A DNA stretch of 64,000 nucleotides from Rhizobium sp. BK196 (GTDB taxonomy: Bacteria; Pseudomonadota; Alphaproteobacteria; Rhizobiales; Rhizobiaceae): NCBI RefSeq assembly GCF_014193255.1, contig NZ_JACHZB010000001.1, positions 1,024,018-1,088,017 on the forward strand, written 5' to 3'. The position numbers and the translations under genes were made by a program. The notes below the pieces were generated by a model, which was given only the letters and a program-made list of their open reading frames with translations, made no database searches and was not told the origin of the DNA. Positions 51,167-59,265 of this stretch are shown here, one piece after another. Positions within the stretch are counted from its first letter, which is position 1. Every line of letters begins with the position of its first letter.

Positions 51167-51979
51167 ATGTTGGAAACGGACAAGATCTTCGCCGGCTCGA
51201 TCCCGGAAAACTACGACCGCTATATGGTGCCGCTGATCTTCGAACCCTTCGCGGCAGATCTCGCGCGACGGGCGGCATCCTTCTCGCCTGACGCCGTCCT
51301 GGAAATCGCCGCCGGCACCGGGGTCGTCACCCGCGCATTGGCGCCAAAGCTCTCCCCCGGCGCAACTTATACCGTCACCGACCTCAACCAGCCGATGCTC
51401 GACTATGCTGCCGCGCGCCAGCCTCCCGACAGCCGCATCGAGTGGCGCCAGGCGGACGCTCTGGCGCTGCCGTTCGAAGACGCAGCCTTCGATCTCGTCT
51501 TCTGTCAGTTCGGCGTGATGTTCTTTCCCGACCGGATATCCGGTTACCGCGAGGCGAAACGGGTTTTGAAGCCCGGAGGGCATCTCCTGTTCAATGTCTG
51601 GGACCGCATCGAGGAAAATGTCTTTGCCAACGATGTCACGAATGCGCTGGCGGAGATGTTTCCGGACGACCCGCCGCGCTTTCTGGCGCGCACGCCGCAC
51701 GGCTATCACGATACCGCCGTGATCCGCCGCGAAGTGGAAGAAGCGGGGTTTTCCGACGTGGCGATCGAGACGAGAAAAGAGCGGAGCCGGGCGCCCTCAC
51801 CCCGTCTTCCCGCCCTTGCCTATTGCCAGGGAACGCTTCTTCGCAGCGAGATAGAGGCACGGGACGCCCAAAAGCTCGCGGCGGCGACCGATCACACTGC
51901 ATCCGCGATTGCAGGCAGGCACGGCAGCCGCGAGGTCTCGGCAAAAATTCAGGCACATGTCATCGAAGCCGTGGCCTGA
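51167..51979 (+). CDS. Class I SAM-dependent methyltransferase
   Basis: A 270-residue methyltransferase of the UbiE/Methyltransf_11 type. The SAM site is VLEIAAGTGVVTRALAPKLS (motif I), then VTDLNQPMLDYA (acidic loop), QADALALPFEDAAFDLVFCQ and FGVMFFPDRISGYREAKRVL then KPGGHLLFNVWD. The N-terminus (SIPENYDRYMVPLIFEPFA) is typical of this clade. The substrate is not evident. ATG at 51167 was chosen over one three codons earlier. Confidence 0.87.
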   Translation: MLETDKIFAGSIPENYDRYMVPLIFEPFAADLARRAASFSPDAVLEIAAGTGVVTRALAPKLSPGATYTVTDLNQPMLDYAAARQPPDSRIEWRQADALALPFEDAAFDLVFCQFGVMFFPDRISGYREAKRVLKPGGHLLFNVWDRIEENVFANDVTNALAEMFPDDPPRFLARTPHGYHDTAVIRREVEEAGFSDVAIETRKERSRAPSPRLPALAYCQGTLLRSEIEARDAQKLAAATDHTASAIAGRHGSREVSAKIQAHVIEAVA

Positions 51980-52009
51980 ACCGATCGGTTCCCCTTGCGC
52001 AGCCGCGTT

Positions 52010-52765
52010 CTAATGGGCGGTATAGGCGCCATCCACGAGATAGTGGGCACCGGTGATGAAGCTTGCCTGTTCCGACAGCAGGAAGCAGACGAGATTTGCC
52101 ACTTCGTCCGGTGTCCCGCGCCTGCCCATCGGCTGGAGCGAGGCCATGCGGCGCATGCTCGCCGTTTCGAGATGCTCAGCCAGGAGCGGCGTGTCGATCC
52201 AGCCCGGACCGACGGCATTTACCCGGATGCCGTATCGCGCATATTCCATTCCCGCCACCTTCGTCAGCCCGACGACGCCGTGCTTGGCGGCGGTATAGGC
52301 TGCCGCGGTCGGCAGTCCGACGGTGCCGAGCATCGAAGACATGTTGACGATGGCGCCTCCGCCCCGCTTCAGCATCGCGCCGATCTCGAATTTCATGCAA
52401 TAGAAGACGCTGTTGAGGTTGACGTTCATCACTCTGTGCCAGTCGTCGAGCGGATAGTCTGCAACCGGCGACCGCACTCCGTCGACCCCGGCATTGTTGA
52501 CGGCCAGATCCAGACCGCCGCATGTCTCGACGGTGAAGTCGACGAGGCTCTGCACGGATGCGGGATCCTTCACATCGACGACGAACGGGCGGGCACGGCC
52601 GCCCTCCTCGCGGATTGCAGCGGCCACCTTTTGCGCGGCATCGCCATTGAGATCGGCGACGACGACCTCGGCACCCTCGACAGAAAGTTGCCGGGCTACC
52701 GCAGCCCCGATCCCGGAACCTGCACCCGTCACGATGACGACTTTTCCTTCAAGGCAAAGTTTCAT
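52010..52765 (-). CDS. Short-chain dehydrogenase/reductase
   Basis: A 251-residue classical SDR. It shows the cofactor loop VTGAGSGIGAAV, VADLNGD (which favours NAD), NNAG, MSSMLGTVGLPTAAAYTAAK with the catalytic Ser, Tyr and Lys, and the C-terminal GTPDEVANLVCFLLSEQASF then ITGAHYLVDGAYTAH. Similar proteins are annotated as glucose or 3-oxoacyl reductases; the substrate is open. ATG at 52765 (MKLCLEGK) has GGAAG upstream. Confidence 0.87.
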   Translation of the reverse strand: MKLCLEGKVVIVTGAGSGIGAAVARQLSVEGAEVVVADLNGDAAQKVAAAIREEGGRARPFVVDVKDPASVQSLVDFTVETCGGLDLAVNNAGVDGVRSPVADYPLDDWHRVMNVNLNSVFYCMKFEIGAMLKRGGGAIVNMSSMLGTVGLPTAAAYTAAKHGVVGLTKVAGMEYARYGIRVNAVGPGWIDTPLLAEHLETASMRRMASLQPMGRRGTPDEVANLVCFLLSEQASFITGAHYLVDGAYTAH

Positions 52766-52977
52766 GGCTTCCATCCATTTCACTATGCTAATGTTCCTGC
52801 AAAAAGCATGATTCATGCAAGGGGGTCATGAATGGAGGCACACGATTTGAAGCTGCACATCTTATCCGCTTAACACGCGCATGACGGAAATTCGAACATC
52901 CCGGTTCATCGGCGCGCTGTTGATCGGCGTCGTCAAGACCAGGGGACGACTTGGCAGAACGACTTGAGCAGGTGGAA

Positions 52978-53571
52978 ATGAACGGACGAGATGTTGAACG
53001 CCGGGGCTTCATTTTGGGCAGCCTCGCTCTCATGCTTTCGGGATGCAGCACCACGACGGATGGCCCGCCGCTCGGCTATCGCGTATTCGGCAGCGACCCG
53101 GACGTCGATCCCCGCTATCGGCGGCAGGAAGTCGCCTATTCGGGAGGCGAGCCGCCCGGAACCGTCGTCGTCGATACCGGGGCACGCTTTCTCTATTTCG
53201 TCGAGGCCGATGGCCTTGCCACGCGCTACGGTGTCGCCGTCGGCGAAGAAGGGCTGAGCTTCAAGGGCGAGGCGACCATCGGCCGCAAGGCCGAATGGCC
53301 ATCCTGGAAGCCCACCGACGATATGATCGCCCGCAAGCCGCGCCTCGCCCAATATGCCGATGGTGTGCCTGGCGGACCGGGCAATCCGCTGGGTGCCGCC
53401 GCCCTCTACCTCTATCAGGGCGGACGGGACACCCTGTTCCGGCTGCACGGAACGAACGCTCCCTGGTCGATCGGCCACGCGGTTTCGAACGGCTGCATCC
53501 GCCTGACCAACGCAAACATCGTCGACCTCTACGCGCGAACGCGCGTCGGAACCCGCGTGGTGGTCATTTGA
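52978..53571 (+). CDS. L,D-transpeptidase lipoprotein (YkuD domain)
   Basis: A 197-residue L,D-transpeptidase. A lipoprotein signal ends in LMLSGCS (lipobox LSGC). The catalytic domain shows FYFVEADG-like VVDTGARFLYFVEADGLA, then ATIGRKAEWPSWKPTDDMIA and the active site HGTNAPWSIGHAVSNGCIRL with the catalytic Cys. It forms 3-3 cross-links or attaches proteins to peptidoglycan in the periplasm. ATG at 52978 follows AGGTGGA. Rhizobia carry many such paralogues. Confidence 0.9.
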   Translation: MNGRDVERRGFILGSLALMLSGCSTTTDGPPLGYRVFGSDPDVDPRYRRQEVAYSGGEPPGTVVVDTGARFLYFVEADGLATRYGVAVGEEGLSFKGEATIGRKAEWPSWKPTDDMIARKPRLAQYADGVPGGPGNPLGAAALYLYQGGRDTLFRLHGTNAPWSIGHAVSNGCIRLTNANIVDLYARTRVGTRVVVI

Positions 53572-53738
53572 TGGCATTTACCATGTGAAATTACGGGGTT
53601 GGTCACGCCGGTTAGTATCTGCTAATGTAGATTCGTTGCACGTTGCATCACTCCCGCACTGTTCACGGTGCTGAATATCGTCAAACTTCGAGGCGCAGCC
53701 TCTTACGGTCTGCGTCATGATGAGGAGAGGACTTGTTA

Positions 53739-53861
53739 ATGAGCAGAATTCTATTCGTCATCCTCGCAGTACTTGCGGTGGCCAATCTGAGTGCCTGCGG
53801 GTCGATTGGTAAAGGCAAGGGGAAAGCTCCGCCGCCTGCGGAAACAGCCGTCTACAAGTAA
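53739..53861 (+). CDS. Very small lipoprotein (40 residues)
   Basis: A short gene encodes MSRILFVILAVLAVANLSAC followed by a Gly/Lys/Pro-rich tail ending ETAVYK. The lipobox is LSAC with Cys at residue 20. GAGGAGAGG precedes the ATG, and a strong terminator follows, which together make it convincing despite its size. Similar tiny lipoproteins of alphaproteobacteria have no settled role (entericidin- or LptM-like). Confidence 0.75.
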   Translation: MSRILFVILAVLAVANLSACGSIGKGKGKAPPPAETAVYK

Positions 53862-53876
53862 GCTCGCATAATTCCC

Positions 53877-53906
53877 GGGAAGGGCTCGCTCAGCCCTTCC
53901 CTTTTT
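53877..53906 (+). terminator. Terminator of the small lipoprotein gene
   Basis: GGGAAGGGCT and AGCCCTTCCC form a 10-base stem with a 5-base loop, followed by TTTTT, 15 bases after the stop. Confidence 0.88.
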
Positions 53907-54017
53907 CTCGACATCCGAAACCGGCCAGGATTGATCCCCCTGCATTCAGGGCACAAGAATGGCATATCTGCCGGCGTCGCATCGCCGCTGGGCAGAGCTT
54001 GCATATGGAGCGTGGTG

Positions 54018-54596
54018 ATGGCGCTTGGAAGAAGCCGCTTGTGGCTGGTTATTGCTGTGGCGTTTGTAGCGTCGTCGTGCCAGACGGAAGACAAAGGTCC
54101 CCAGCCGCGTTATACATCCGCCGGCCGAGATCTGACGAAAACCACTGCCCAGAATAGATCGGGCGGGCGTTTTATAGAATTCCGCTCCCGCTATGCGCTG
54201 ACCTACGGTCACACCTACGTCGTCTTCGGCAGCGCGGACAAGAACGGAAGAATGATCAATCCCGAGGTTGCGGGACTTGCCCCGGCTTCGGAAGATGCGG
54301 CGCCTTACGTCATCGGCCACTTCATTCCCGTACCTGCGACGACGGGGGAAACGGACGGCGACCTCGAGGAGCAGTATCGCTCGGCAAGCTGGCGCGTGAT
54401 GCTGACGGATGCCGAATATAACGATACGGTCGCCTATATCCGCAAGCTGCAGGCGCGAAGCCGTCTCTGGGAGGCGACGGTCTACAATTGCAACGCCTTC
54501 GTGGCGGATATCGCAAAGCACATGGGCTACAAGACACCAGGCATCTGGCTACGGCCGCAGCAATTCATTACAAGACTGCGGGAGATGAATACGTGA
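54018..54596 (+). CDS. Lipoprotein with permuted NlpC/P60-like pattern
   Basis: A 192-residue lipoprotein: the signal LWLVIAVAFVASSC ends in a lipobox (VASSC). In the mature part a His lies first (RYALTYGHTYVVFG) and a Cys later (VYNCNAFVADIAKHMG), the reversed order found in permuted papain-fold (YiiX/LRAT-like) NlpC/P60 proteins. That is an inference from two short motifs. ATG at 54018 has GGAG upstream; the frame to 53931 is less likely. Confidence 0.65.
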   Translation: MALGRSRLWLVIAVAFVASSCQTEDKGPQPRYTSAGRDLTKTTAQNRSGGRFIEFRSRYALTYGHTYVVFGSADKNGRMINPEVAGLAPASEDAAPYVIGHFIPVPATTGETDGDLEEQYRSASWRVMLTDAEYNDTVAYIRKLQARSRLWEATVYNCNAFVADIAKHMGYKTPGIWLRPQQFITRLREMNT

Positions 54597-54705
54597 GGCT
54601 GGCATAGAGCTGCGGGCGTCCGTCCGGACGCACCAAGAGCGCTCTAACTCTCTCCAACCGTTGGCGATCGCGGAAGCCTGATCGTGGAAAGGTTCTGGTG
54701 CCGGC

Positions 54706-55299
54706 TTGAACGTGTCGGTCAATATCATTGGCGAGGCTGTCTGGGTCCTCGGAATTATCGCATGGTACGTTATTCGATACCCGTTCGAGCGTCGGGGAAA
54801 GCGCGTGCCTGTCGTCAGCAGTCGGCGCAGCCTGTCTGAAGGTGTCGCACTGGCCGCAGCGCTTGCCGGGCTTGCGATCGTGCCGGGATTTTACGTCGCG
54901 ACGGGCATCCCGAGGGCAGCCGACCATCCCTTGCATCTCTGGGCCGTCGTCATCGGCGCCGCACTCTTCTGCCTCGCAATGTGGGTCTTCCGAAGAACCC
55001 ACAAGCAACTCGGGCGAAACTGGTCCATCACCCTGGAAATCCGCCAGAAGCATGAATTGATATGCGCCGGGCCTTACGCCTATGTCCGCCACCCCATGTA
55101 CACCTCGTTCCTCCTGATGGGGCTTGCGCAGGCTTTTCTGCTGCCGAACTGGGTGGCAGGCATGGCCGGGATCGTCGGTTTCGCCGTGCTGTTCTTTCTG
55201 CGCGTCGACAAGGAAGAGCGTATGATGCTCGATGTTTTCGGCCCGCAATACCGCGCCTATATGGACAGGACCAAACGCATCATCCCTTATCTGTATTAG
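54706..55299 (+). CDS. Isoprenylcysteine methyltransferase-like membrane protein
   Basis: A 197-residue membrane protein of the ICMT family with four to five membrane segments. The C-terminal signature is complete: GPYAYVRHPMYTSFLLMGLA, then LRVDKEERMMLDVFGPQYRA and YMDRTKRIIPYLY. The start is a TTG at 54706 (or GTG at 54712); no ATG is available nearby and no strong ribosome site is visible. Family members methylate lipids or other small substrates; the substrate here is unknown. Confidence 0.78.
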   Translation: MNVSVNIIGEAVWVLGIIAWYVIRYPFERRGKRVPVVSSRRSLSEGVALAAALAGLAIVPGFYVATGIPRAADHPLHLWAVVIGAALFCLAMWVFRRTHKQLGRNWSITLEIRQKHELICAGPYAYVRHPMYTSFLLMGLAQAFLLPNWVAGMAGIVGFAVLFFLRVDKEERMMLDVFGPQYRAYMDRTKRIIPYLY

Positions 55300-55359
55300 G
55301 GTGCTGACGCTCGGACATTTTCGATCTCTGCGGGCGGAAAGACGAGGGGGAGGAATAAG

Positions 55360-56160
55360 ATGAAGGGACGGGCAATCAGGCTTTCCGCGGCAAGGCGGCT
55401 GGTTGGAGATCTCATGAGATTTTCGATCGGCATACCGCGCGTAACCGTTCAGCGGCAGATGAACATCCGCCCCCTTCTCGATGCCAGGCGGATGTCCGAT
55501 CCCCGACCCTCCTGGACCACACTTTTCCTGAAAGGATATGCCCTCCTCTCGAAGGAGGTTCCGGATCTGAGGCGTGCCTACATCAAATTTCCACGGCATC
55601 AGCTATACGAATATCCGGCAAGCGTGGCCTCCATTGCCCATGAGCGCGAATATGAAGGAGAGCGGATCGTTCTCCTGAGCACGATCAAGACCCCCGAAGA
55701 CCGGTCCATCCCCGAACTGGAGACGCAGATCCGCGAAGCGAGGTCGCGCCCCGTCCTGGAGATCAAGGAATTTCGCCGCTCGCTGAAGCTTGCCCGTGCC
55801 CCTGCTTTGCTCAGATGGTCGCTCATGTGGCTCGGGCTCAATCTGGGGCGAAAACGGGCGCGCTATTTCGGCACCTTCCAGCTGTCGGTCTATTCCGGCC
55901 TCGGGGCGGAATCCCTCAATCCTCTCAGCCCCTTGACCACGCTCATGAACTACGGCCCGATCGACGAGAACGGATCGGTGACCGTCCGCATCCACTATGA
56001 CCACAGGGTCATGGATGGGGCGAGCATCGCCCGGGCATTGGAGCGGTTCGAGACTATCCTGAACGGCGCAGTTGTCGACGAGATGCGGGAGCTCCACCGG
56101 AAGGCAGCGCCCACCGGCGCGTCACCCACCGGCGCGTCGATTGCAGGAATGTCTCGATGA
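55360..56160 (+). CDS. Stand-alone E2-type acyltransferase
   Basis: A 266-residue protein that looks like the catalytic domain of 2-oxoacid dehydrogenase acyltransferases without lipoyl or subunit-binding domains. The C-terminal HYDHRVMDGASIARALERFE contains the HXXXDG catalytic motif; SVYSGLGAESLNPLSPLTTL then MNYGPIDENGS also fits. GGGGAGG precedes ATG. The stop overlaps the next SDR gene (ATGA), so the two form an operon. The substrate is unknown; similar stand-alone proteins occur in other alphaproteobacteria. Confidence 0.75.
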   Translation: MKGRAIRLSAARRLVGDLMRFSIGIPRVTVQRQMNIRPLLDARRMSDPRPSWTTLFLKGYALLSKEVPDLRRAYIKFPRHQLYEYPASVASIAHEREYEGERIVLLSTIKTPEDRSIPELETQIREARSRPVLEIKEFRRSLKLARAPALLRWSLMWLGLNLGRKRARYFGTFQLSVYSGLGAESLNPLSPLTTLMNYGPIDENGSVTVRIHYDHRVMDGASIARALERFETILNGAVVDEMRELHRKAAPTGASPTGASIAGMSR

Positions 56161-57047
56161 TATCAGAGCAGTTCCAGCGAAGGCGAGGTGCGGTTTTGCG
56201 TGCGGAATTGCGGGAAAACAACGAAACAGGGATCCGCCCGGCCGTCGTCGTTCTTGGCGCCTCCCGGGGCATCGGGCGGGCGATTGCGAGGGTCGCGGCG
56301 CGCGAGCGCAACACCGTCGTGCTCGTGGCTCGCTCCCCGGACGAGCTTGCGGCGGCGGCCGCCGAGGTGGAAGAGGCCGGCGGAGAGGCTTTCGCGATCG
56401 AACTCGACCTCATGGCGCAAGACGCATCGTCGCGCCTCGAAGCCTTTCTGGCCGAGAACGGCCTGGTCTGTGACGTCCTTGTCAACAGTGCCGGCTACGG
56501 GCTGCGCGGCGCAGCAACGTCGCTGCCATCGGAGGATCAGCTCGGGATCATCGATCTCAACATACGGGCGCTTGCAGACATGAGCCTTCGCTTCCTGCCG
56601 GGAATGGTCGCCCGCCGGCGCGGCGGGGTGCTCAATCTCGGCTCAATCGCGGGTTTTGCGCCCGGGCCGTATATGGCCTTCTACTATGCCAGCAAGAGTT
56701 TCGTACACTCGTTTTCGGCTGCTCTTCATGAGGAAGTCCGCCGCTTCGGCGTCACCGTGACATGCGTGGCACCGGGGCCGGTATCGACCGATTTTCTTGA
56801 AAAATCCGGCGCCGATCGCGCCGCGCTCTTCAAGGTATTGCCCAAGCTGAAGGCGGATTACGTCGCCGAGCGAGCGTGGCGTGGCTTCAAGTCCGGGCGC
56901 AGCCTCGTCGTTCCCGGCTTCTCCGCGAAGCTGACCGCTTTTATCGCCAGGGTCCTGCCATCGGCGGCTGCCCTGCGGCTGATCGGCCGGGTCCAGCGCC
57001 GAAGCAGGGATCCGAGCCCGCACGGCTCACGCACGAGTGCCAAATAA
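56157..57047 (+). CDS. Short-chain dehydrogenase/reductase, partner of the acyltransferase
   Basis: A 296-residue SDR. It shows VVVLGASRGIGRAIARVAAR, LVARSPDE, VNSAGYG, the active site NLGSIAGFAPGPYMAFYYAS then KSFVHSF (Ser, Tyr, Lys) and CVAPGPVSTDF. The extra C-terminal domain with a hydrophobic patch (LTAFIARVLPSAAALRLIG) fits the DltE/YqjQ-like fatty-acyl group rather than classical sugar SDRs. The ATG overlaps the acyltransferase stop by 4 bases. Confidence 0.82.
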   Translation: MISEQFQRRRGAVLRAELRENNETGIRPAVVVLGASRGIGRAIARVAARERNTVVLVARSPDELAAAAAEVEEAGGEAFAIELDLMAQDASSRLEAFLAENGLVCDVLVNSAGYGLRGAATSLPSEDQLGIIDLNIRALADMSLRFLPGMVARRRGGVLNLGSIAGFAPGPYMAFYYASKSFVHSFSAALHEEVRRFGVTVTCVAPGPVSTDFLEKSGADRAALFKVLPKLKADYVAERAWRGFKSGRSLVVPGFSAKLTAFIARVLPSAAALRLIGRVQRRSRDPSPHGSRTSAK

Positions 57048-57107
57048 AGCTGCGATCACGGCAGCGGCACGCCAGCGAAGTCATCTAAGCGGCAGCGCCA
57101 GCCTATA

Positions 57108-57395
57108 TCACTGCCCTTCCTCCTTGCGGACAAAGACCTGCTTTGAACTCTCCGCATCGTCGCCTTGCGACGCCTCGTGCTTGATGCGCAGCCACCAGTC
57201 CGTGCTGAGATGCGGCGCCGTCAACCGCCCCTCGTGAGGCGCCGGCTTCAGGACTTCGTTTTGCCGGCGGCTGCCCTTTTGCGACCCGCCATCATCGGCG
57301 CAGGCCATGCTCACGGCAGAAGCAAGAGCAGCGCCGGTGACGAGCGCTCTCCAGGCATGTCGTCCGATGCTTGGCGTGACGTGCTGGTTTCTCAT
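57108..57395 (-). CDS. Small secreted hypothetical protein
   Basis: A 95-residue protein whose N-terminal RHAWRALVTGAALASAVSMA then CADD looks like a signal peptide or lipobox. The remainder is polar (HLSTDWWLRIKHEASQGDDA). No clear ribosome site precedes ATG at 57395. Function unknown and the assignment is moderate. Confidence 0.45.
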   Translation of the reverse strand: MRNQHVTPSIGRHAWRALVTGAALASAVSMACADDGGSQKGSRRQNEVLKPAPHEGRLTAPHLSTDWWLRIKHEASQGDDAESSKQVFVRKEEGQ

Positions 57396-57484
57396 CAGCC
57401 CATTCAGCCAGAATATTAGCTTTTACGGAAGTACAAAACGCGGAATGGTCGGCACCAAACGCAAATATAACGGCGGCTCGCGCA

Positions 57485-57505
57485 CCCGATCTCACACAGA
57501 TCGGG
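57485..57505. promoter_or_regulatory. Palindrome upstream of the TetR gene
   Basis: CCCGATCT-CACAC-AGATCGGG is a perfect 8-base inverted repeat, 31 bases before the -35 box of the cecR-like gene. It may be an operator or the end of an opposing transcript. Confidence 0.45.
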
Positions 57506-57536
57506 AAAGGCCTTCGCAATGCATACATTCATTCGA

Positions 57537-57565
57537 TTGACTGAAATCGCCGGCTCTGCTATATA
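57537..57565 (+). promoter_or_regulatory. Sigma-70-type promoter of the cecR-like operon
   Basis: TTGACT (57537-57542) and TATATA (57560-57565) are separated by exactly 17 bases. The predicted start of transcription is at or next to the ATG (57572), so the mRNA may be leaderless. Confidence 0.6.
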
Positions 57566-57571
57566 TGAGCC

Positions 57572-58261
57572 ATGACTGATGAACAAACCCAACCGAACCG
57601 CGCCGAGATCACCCGCGAAAAGCTGCTGTCCGCCGCGCTCGATGTCTTCGGCCGCTACGGCTTCGACGGGGCTTCGACACGCCAGCTGAGCGAGGCTGCC
57701 GGCGTCAACCTGCAGGCCATCCCCTATTATTTCGGCGGCAAGGAAGGCCTCTATGTCGCGACCGCGGAATATCTGGTCTCCCGCATCGAGCGCCATATCG
57801 GCGGCCTGCGGCAGCGGATCGGCGCCCATCTCGGGGAACTCGCTGCTACCGGAGAGGCGCTCAGCGAAGAGGAGGCGCGGCGTTTCCTGACGGAGATGGC
57901 AACGGCCATGGTCACCCTTTTCGTCAGCAAGGAATCCGAGCCCTGGGCGCGCTTCATCATCCGCGAGCAGATGGAGCCGACCGAGGCCTTCGCAAGGGTC
58001 TATCAGGGCCTGATGGGTCCGATGATCGGCATGGCGCGGCAGATGATCGGCACCATCCTGCGCGAAGACCCGGCTTGCGAGCATGTGCGGCTGCGCACGC
58101 TGGCCTTCATCGGCAACATCATGATCTTCCGCGTCGCCCACGCCGCCGTTCTTGCCCAGATGGAATGGCAGTCGGTCGGCCCGGGCCAGCTTCAGGCCCT
58201 GCGCAATCTCGTTGCAGAACTTGTCGGCCAGTTGCAGCAGGCGAAAGGAAACAGCCGATGA
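57572..58261 (+). CDS. cecR: TetR-family regulator, CecR-like
   Basis: A 229-residue TetR regulator. The N-terminal HTH reads [20 protein letters not shown] then [20 protein letters not shown], and the C-terminal domain (DUF1956) has [18 protein letters not shown], as in CecR (YbiH). In E. coli CecR controls the neighbouring ybhGFSR genes, and the same gene order follows here. Autorepression and control of the operon are likely. The stop overlaps the HlyD gene (ATGA). Confidence 0.85.
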   Translation: MTDEQTQPNRAEITREKLLSAALDVFGRYGFDGASTRQLSEAAGVNLQAIPYYFGGKEGLYVATAEYLVSRIERHIGGLRQRIGAHLGELAATGEALSEEEARRFLTEMATAMVTLFVSKESEPWARFIIREQMEPTEAFARVYQGLMGPMIGMARQMIGTILREDPACEHVRLRTLAFIGNIMIFRVAHAAVLAQMEWQSVGPGQLQALRNLVAELVGQLQQAKGNSR

Positions 58262-59265
58262 GACGGATCATTCCCCTTGCCATTCTCATTCTCATTGCGG
58301 CAGGCGCCGCCGCCTGGTGGTACGGGCTGCCTCAGAAGTTCGGCTGGCTGCCCGAGCGCACACGAGAATTCGCGCTCTACGGCAATGTCGATATCCGCCA
58401 GGTCTCTCTCGGCTTTCGCGTCAATGGCCGGCTTGCCTCGCTTGCCGTCGATGAGGGCGATATGGTCAAGAGCGGCGACGTGCTGGGTACGCTCGACGCA
58501 GCACCCTTCGAAGCGGCCGTCGCTTCGGCTGAGGCCAATGTCGCCGCCCTGCAGGCAACGCTCGACAAGCTGAAGGCCGGTCCGCGCCCGACGGAGATCG
58601 CCCAGGCAGAGGCCGCCCATGATGAAAGCCTTGCCGCGCTGCGCAATGCCAACATCGCCTATGACCGCGCCCGCCAGCTTCGCCCCCAGGGCACGATCTC
58701 GGAGGCCAGCCTCGATCAGGCGACCGCCAACCGCTCGATGGCGGCAGCCCGTGCGGAATCATCCGAACAAGCGCTGAAACTCCTGCAGGAGGGCAGCCGC
58801 GTGGAAGACATTGCCAATGCCGAAGCGCAGTTGAAAGCCGCGCAATCCTCGCTCACCTCCGCCCGCATCTCGCTTGCCGATGCCGAGCTGCGCGCGCCTG
58901 ATGACGGCGTCATCCTCTCCCGCGTGCGCGAACCCGGCGCCATCGTTTCGCCTGCCGATACCGTTTATGTGCTCTCGCTGACGCAGCCGGTCTGGGTGCG
59001 CAGCTATGTGGCCGAAGGCGATCTCGGTCGCCTGCATCCCGGCATGAAGGTCCAGGTGACCTCGGATACGCAAGCCGACAAGCCCTATGACGGTACTGTT
59101 GGATTCATCTCGCCGGTGGCCGAATTCACGCCGAAATCGGTCGAGACGCCGCAATTGCGCACCGATCTTGTCTATCGCCTGCGCATCGTCATCGACAAGC
59201 CCGGCCAGGACTTGCGCCAGGGCATGCCGGTTACCGTGCGCTTTCCCGCGCTGGCCGCGCGATGA
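58258..59265 (+). CDS. ybhG: HlyD-family membrane fusion protein (YbhG-like)
   Basis: A 335-residue periplasmic adaptor. An N-terminal anchor ([20 protein letters not shown]) is followed by [20 protein letters not shown] (lipoyl-like half), a long coiled-coil ([20 protein letters not shown] ... [20 protein letters not shown]) and the second half [20 protein letters not shown]. It links the inner-membrane ABC pump to the periplasm. Overlaps with both neighbours by 4 bases. Confidence 0.88.
   Translation: MRRIIPLAILILIAAGAAAWWYGLPQKFGWLPERTREFALYGNVDIRQVSLGFRVNGRLASLAVDEGDMVKSGDVLGTLDAAPFEAAVASAEANVAALQATLDKLKAGPRPTEIAQAEAAHDESLAALRNANIAYDRARQLRPQGTISEASLDQATANRSMAAARAESSEQALKLLQEGSRVEDIANAEAQLKAAQSSLTSARISLADAELRAPDDGVILSRVREPGAIVSPADTVYVLSLTQPVWVRSYVAEGDLGRLHPGMKVQVTSDTQADKPYDGTVGFISPVAEFTPKSVETPQLRTDLVYRLRIVIDKPGQDLRQGMPVTVRFPALAAR

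Noticed and set aside
54568..55599. 343-codon open frame on the minus strand
   Set aside because: It is antisense to the ICMT-like gene with a complete signature; no motif is present.
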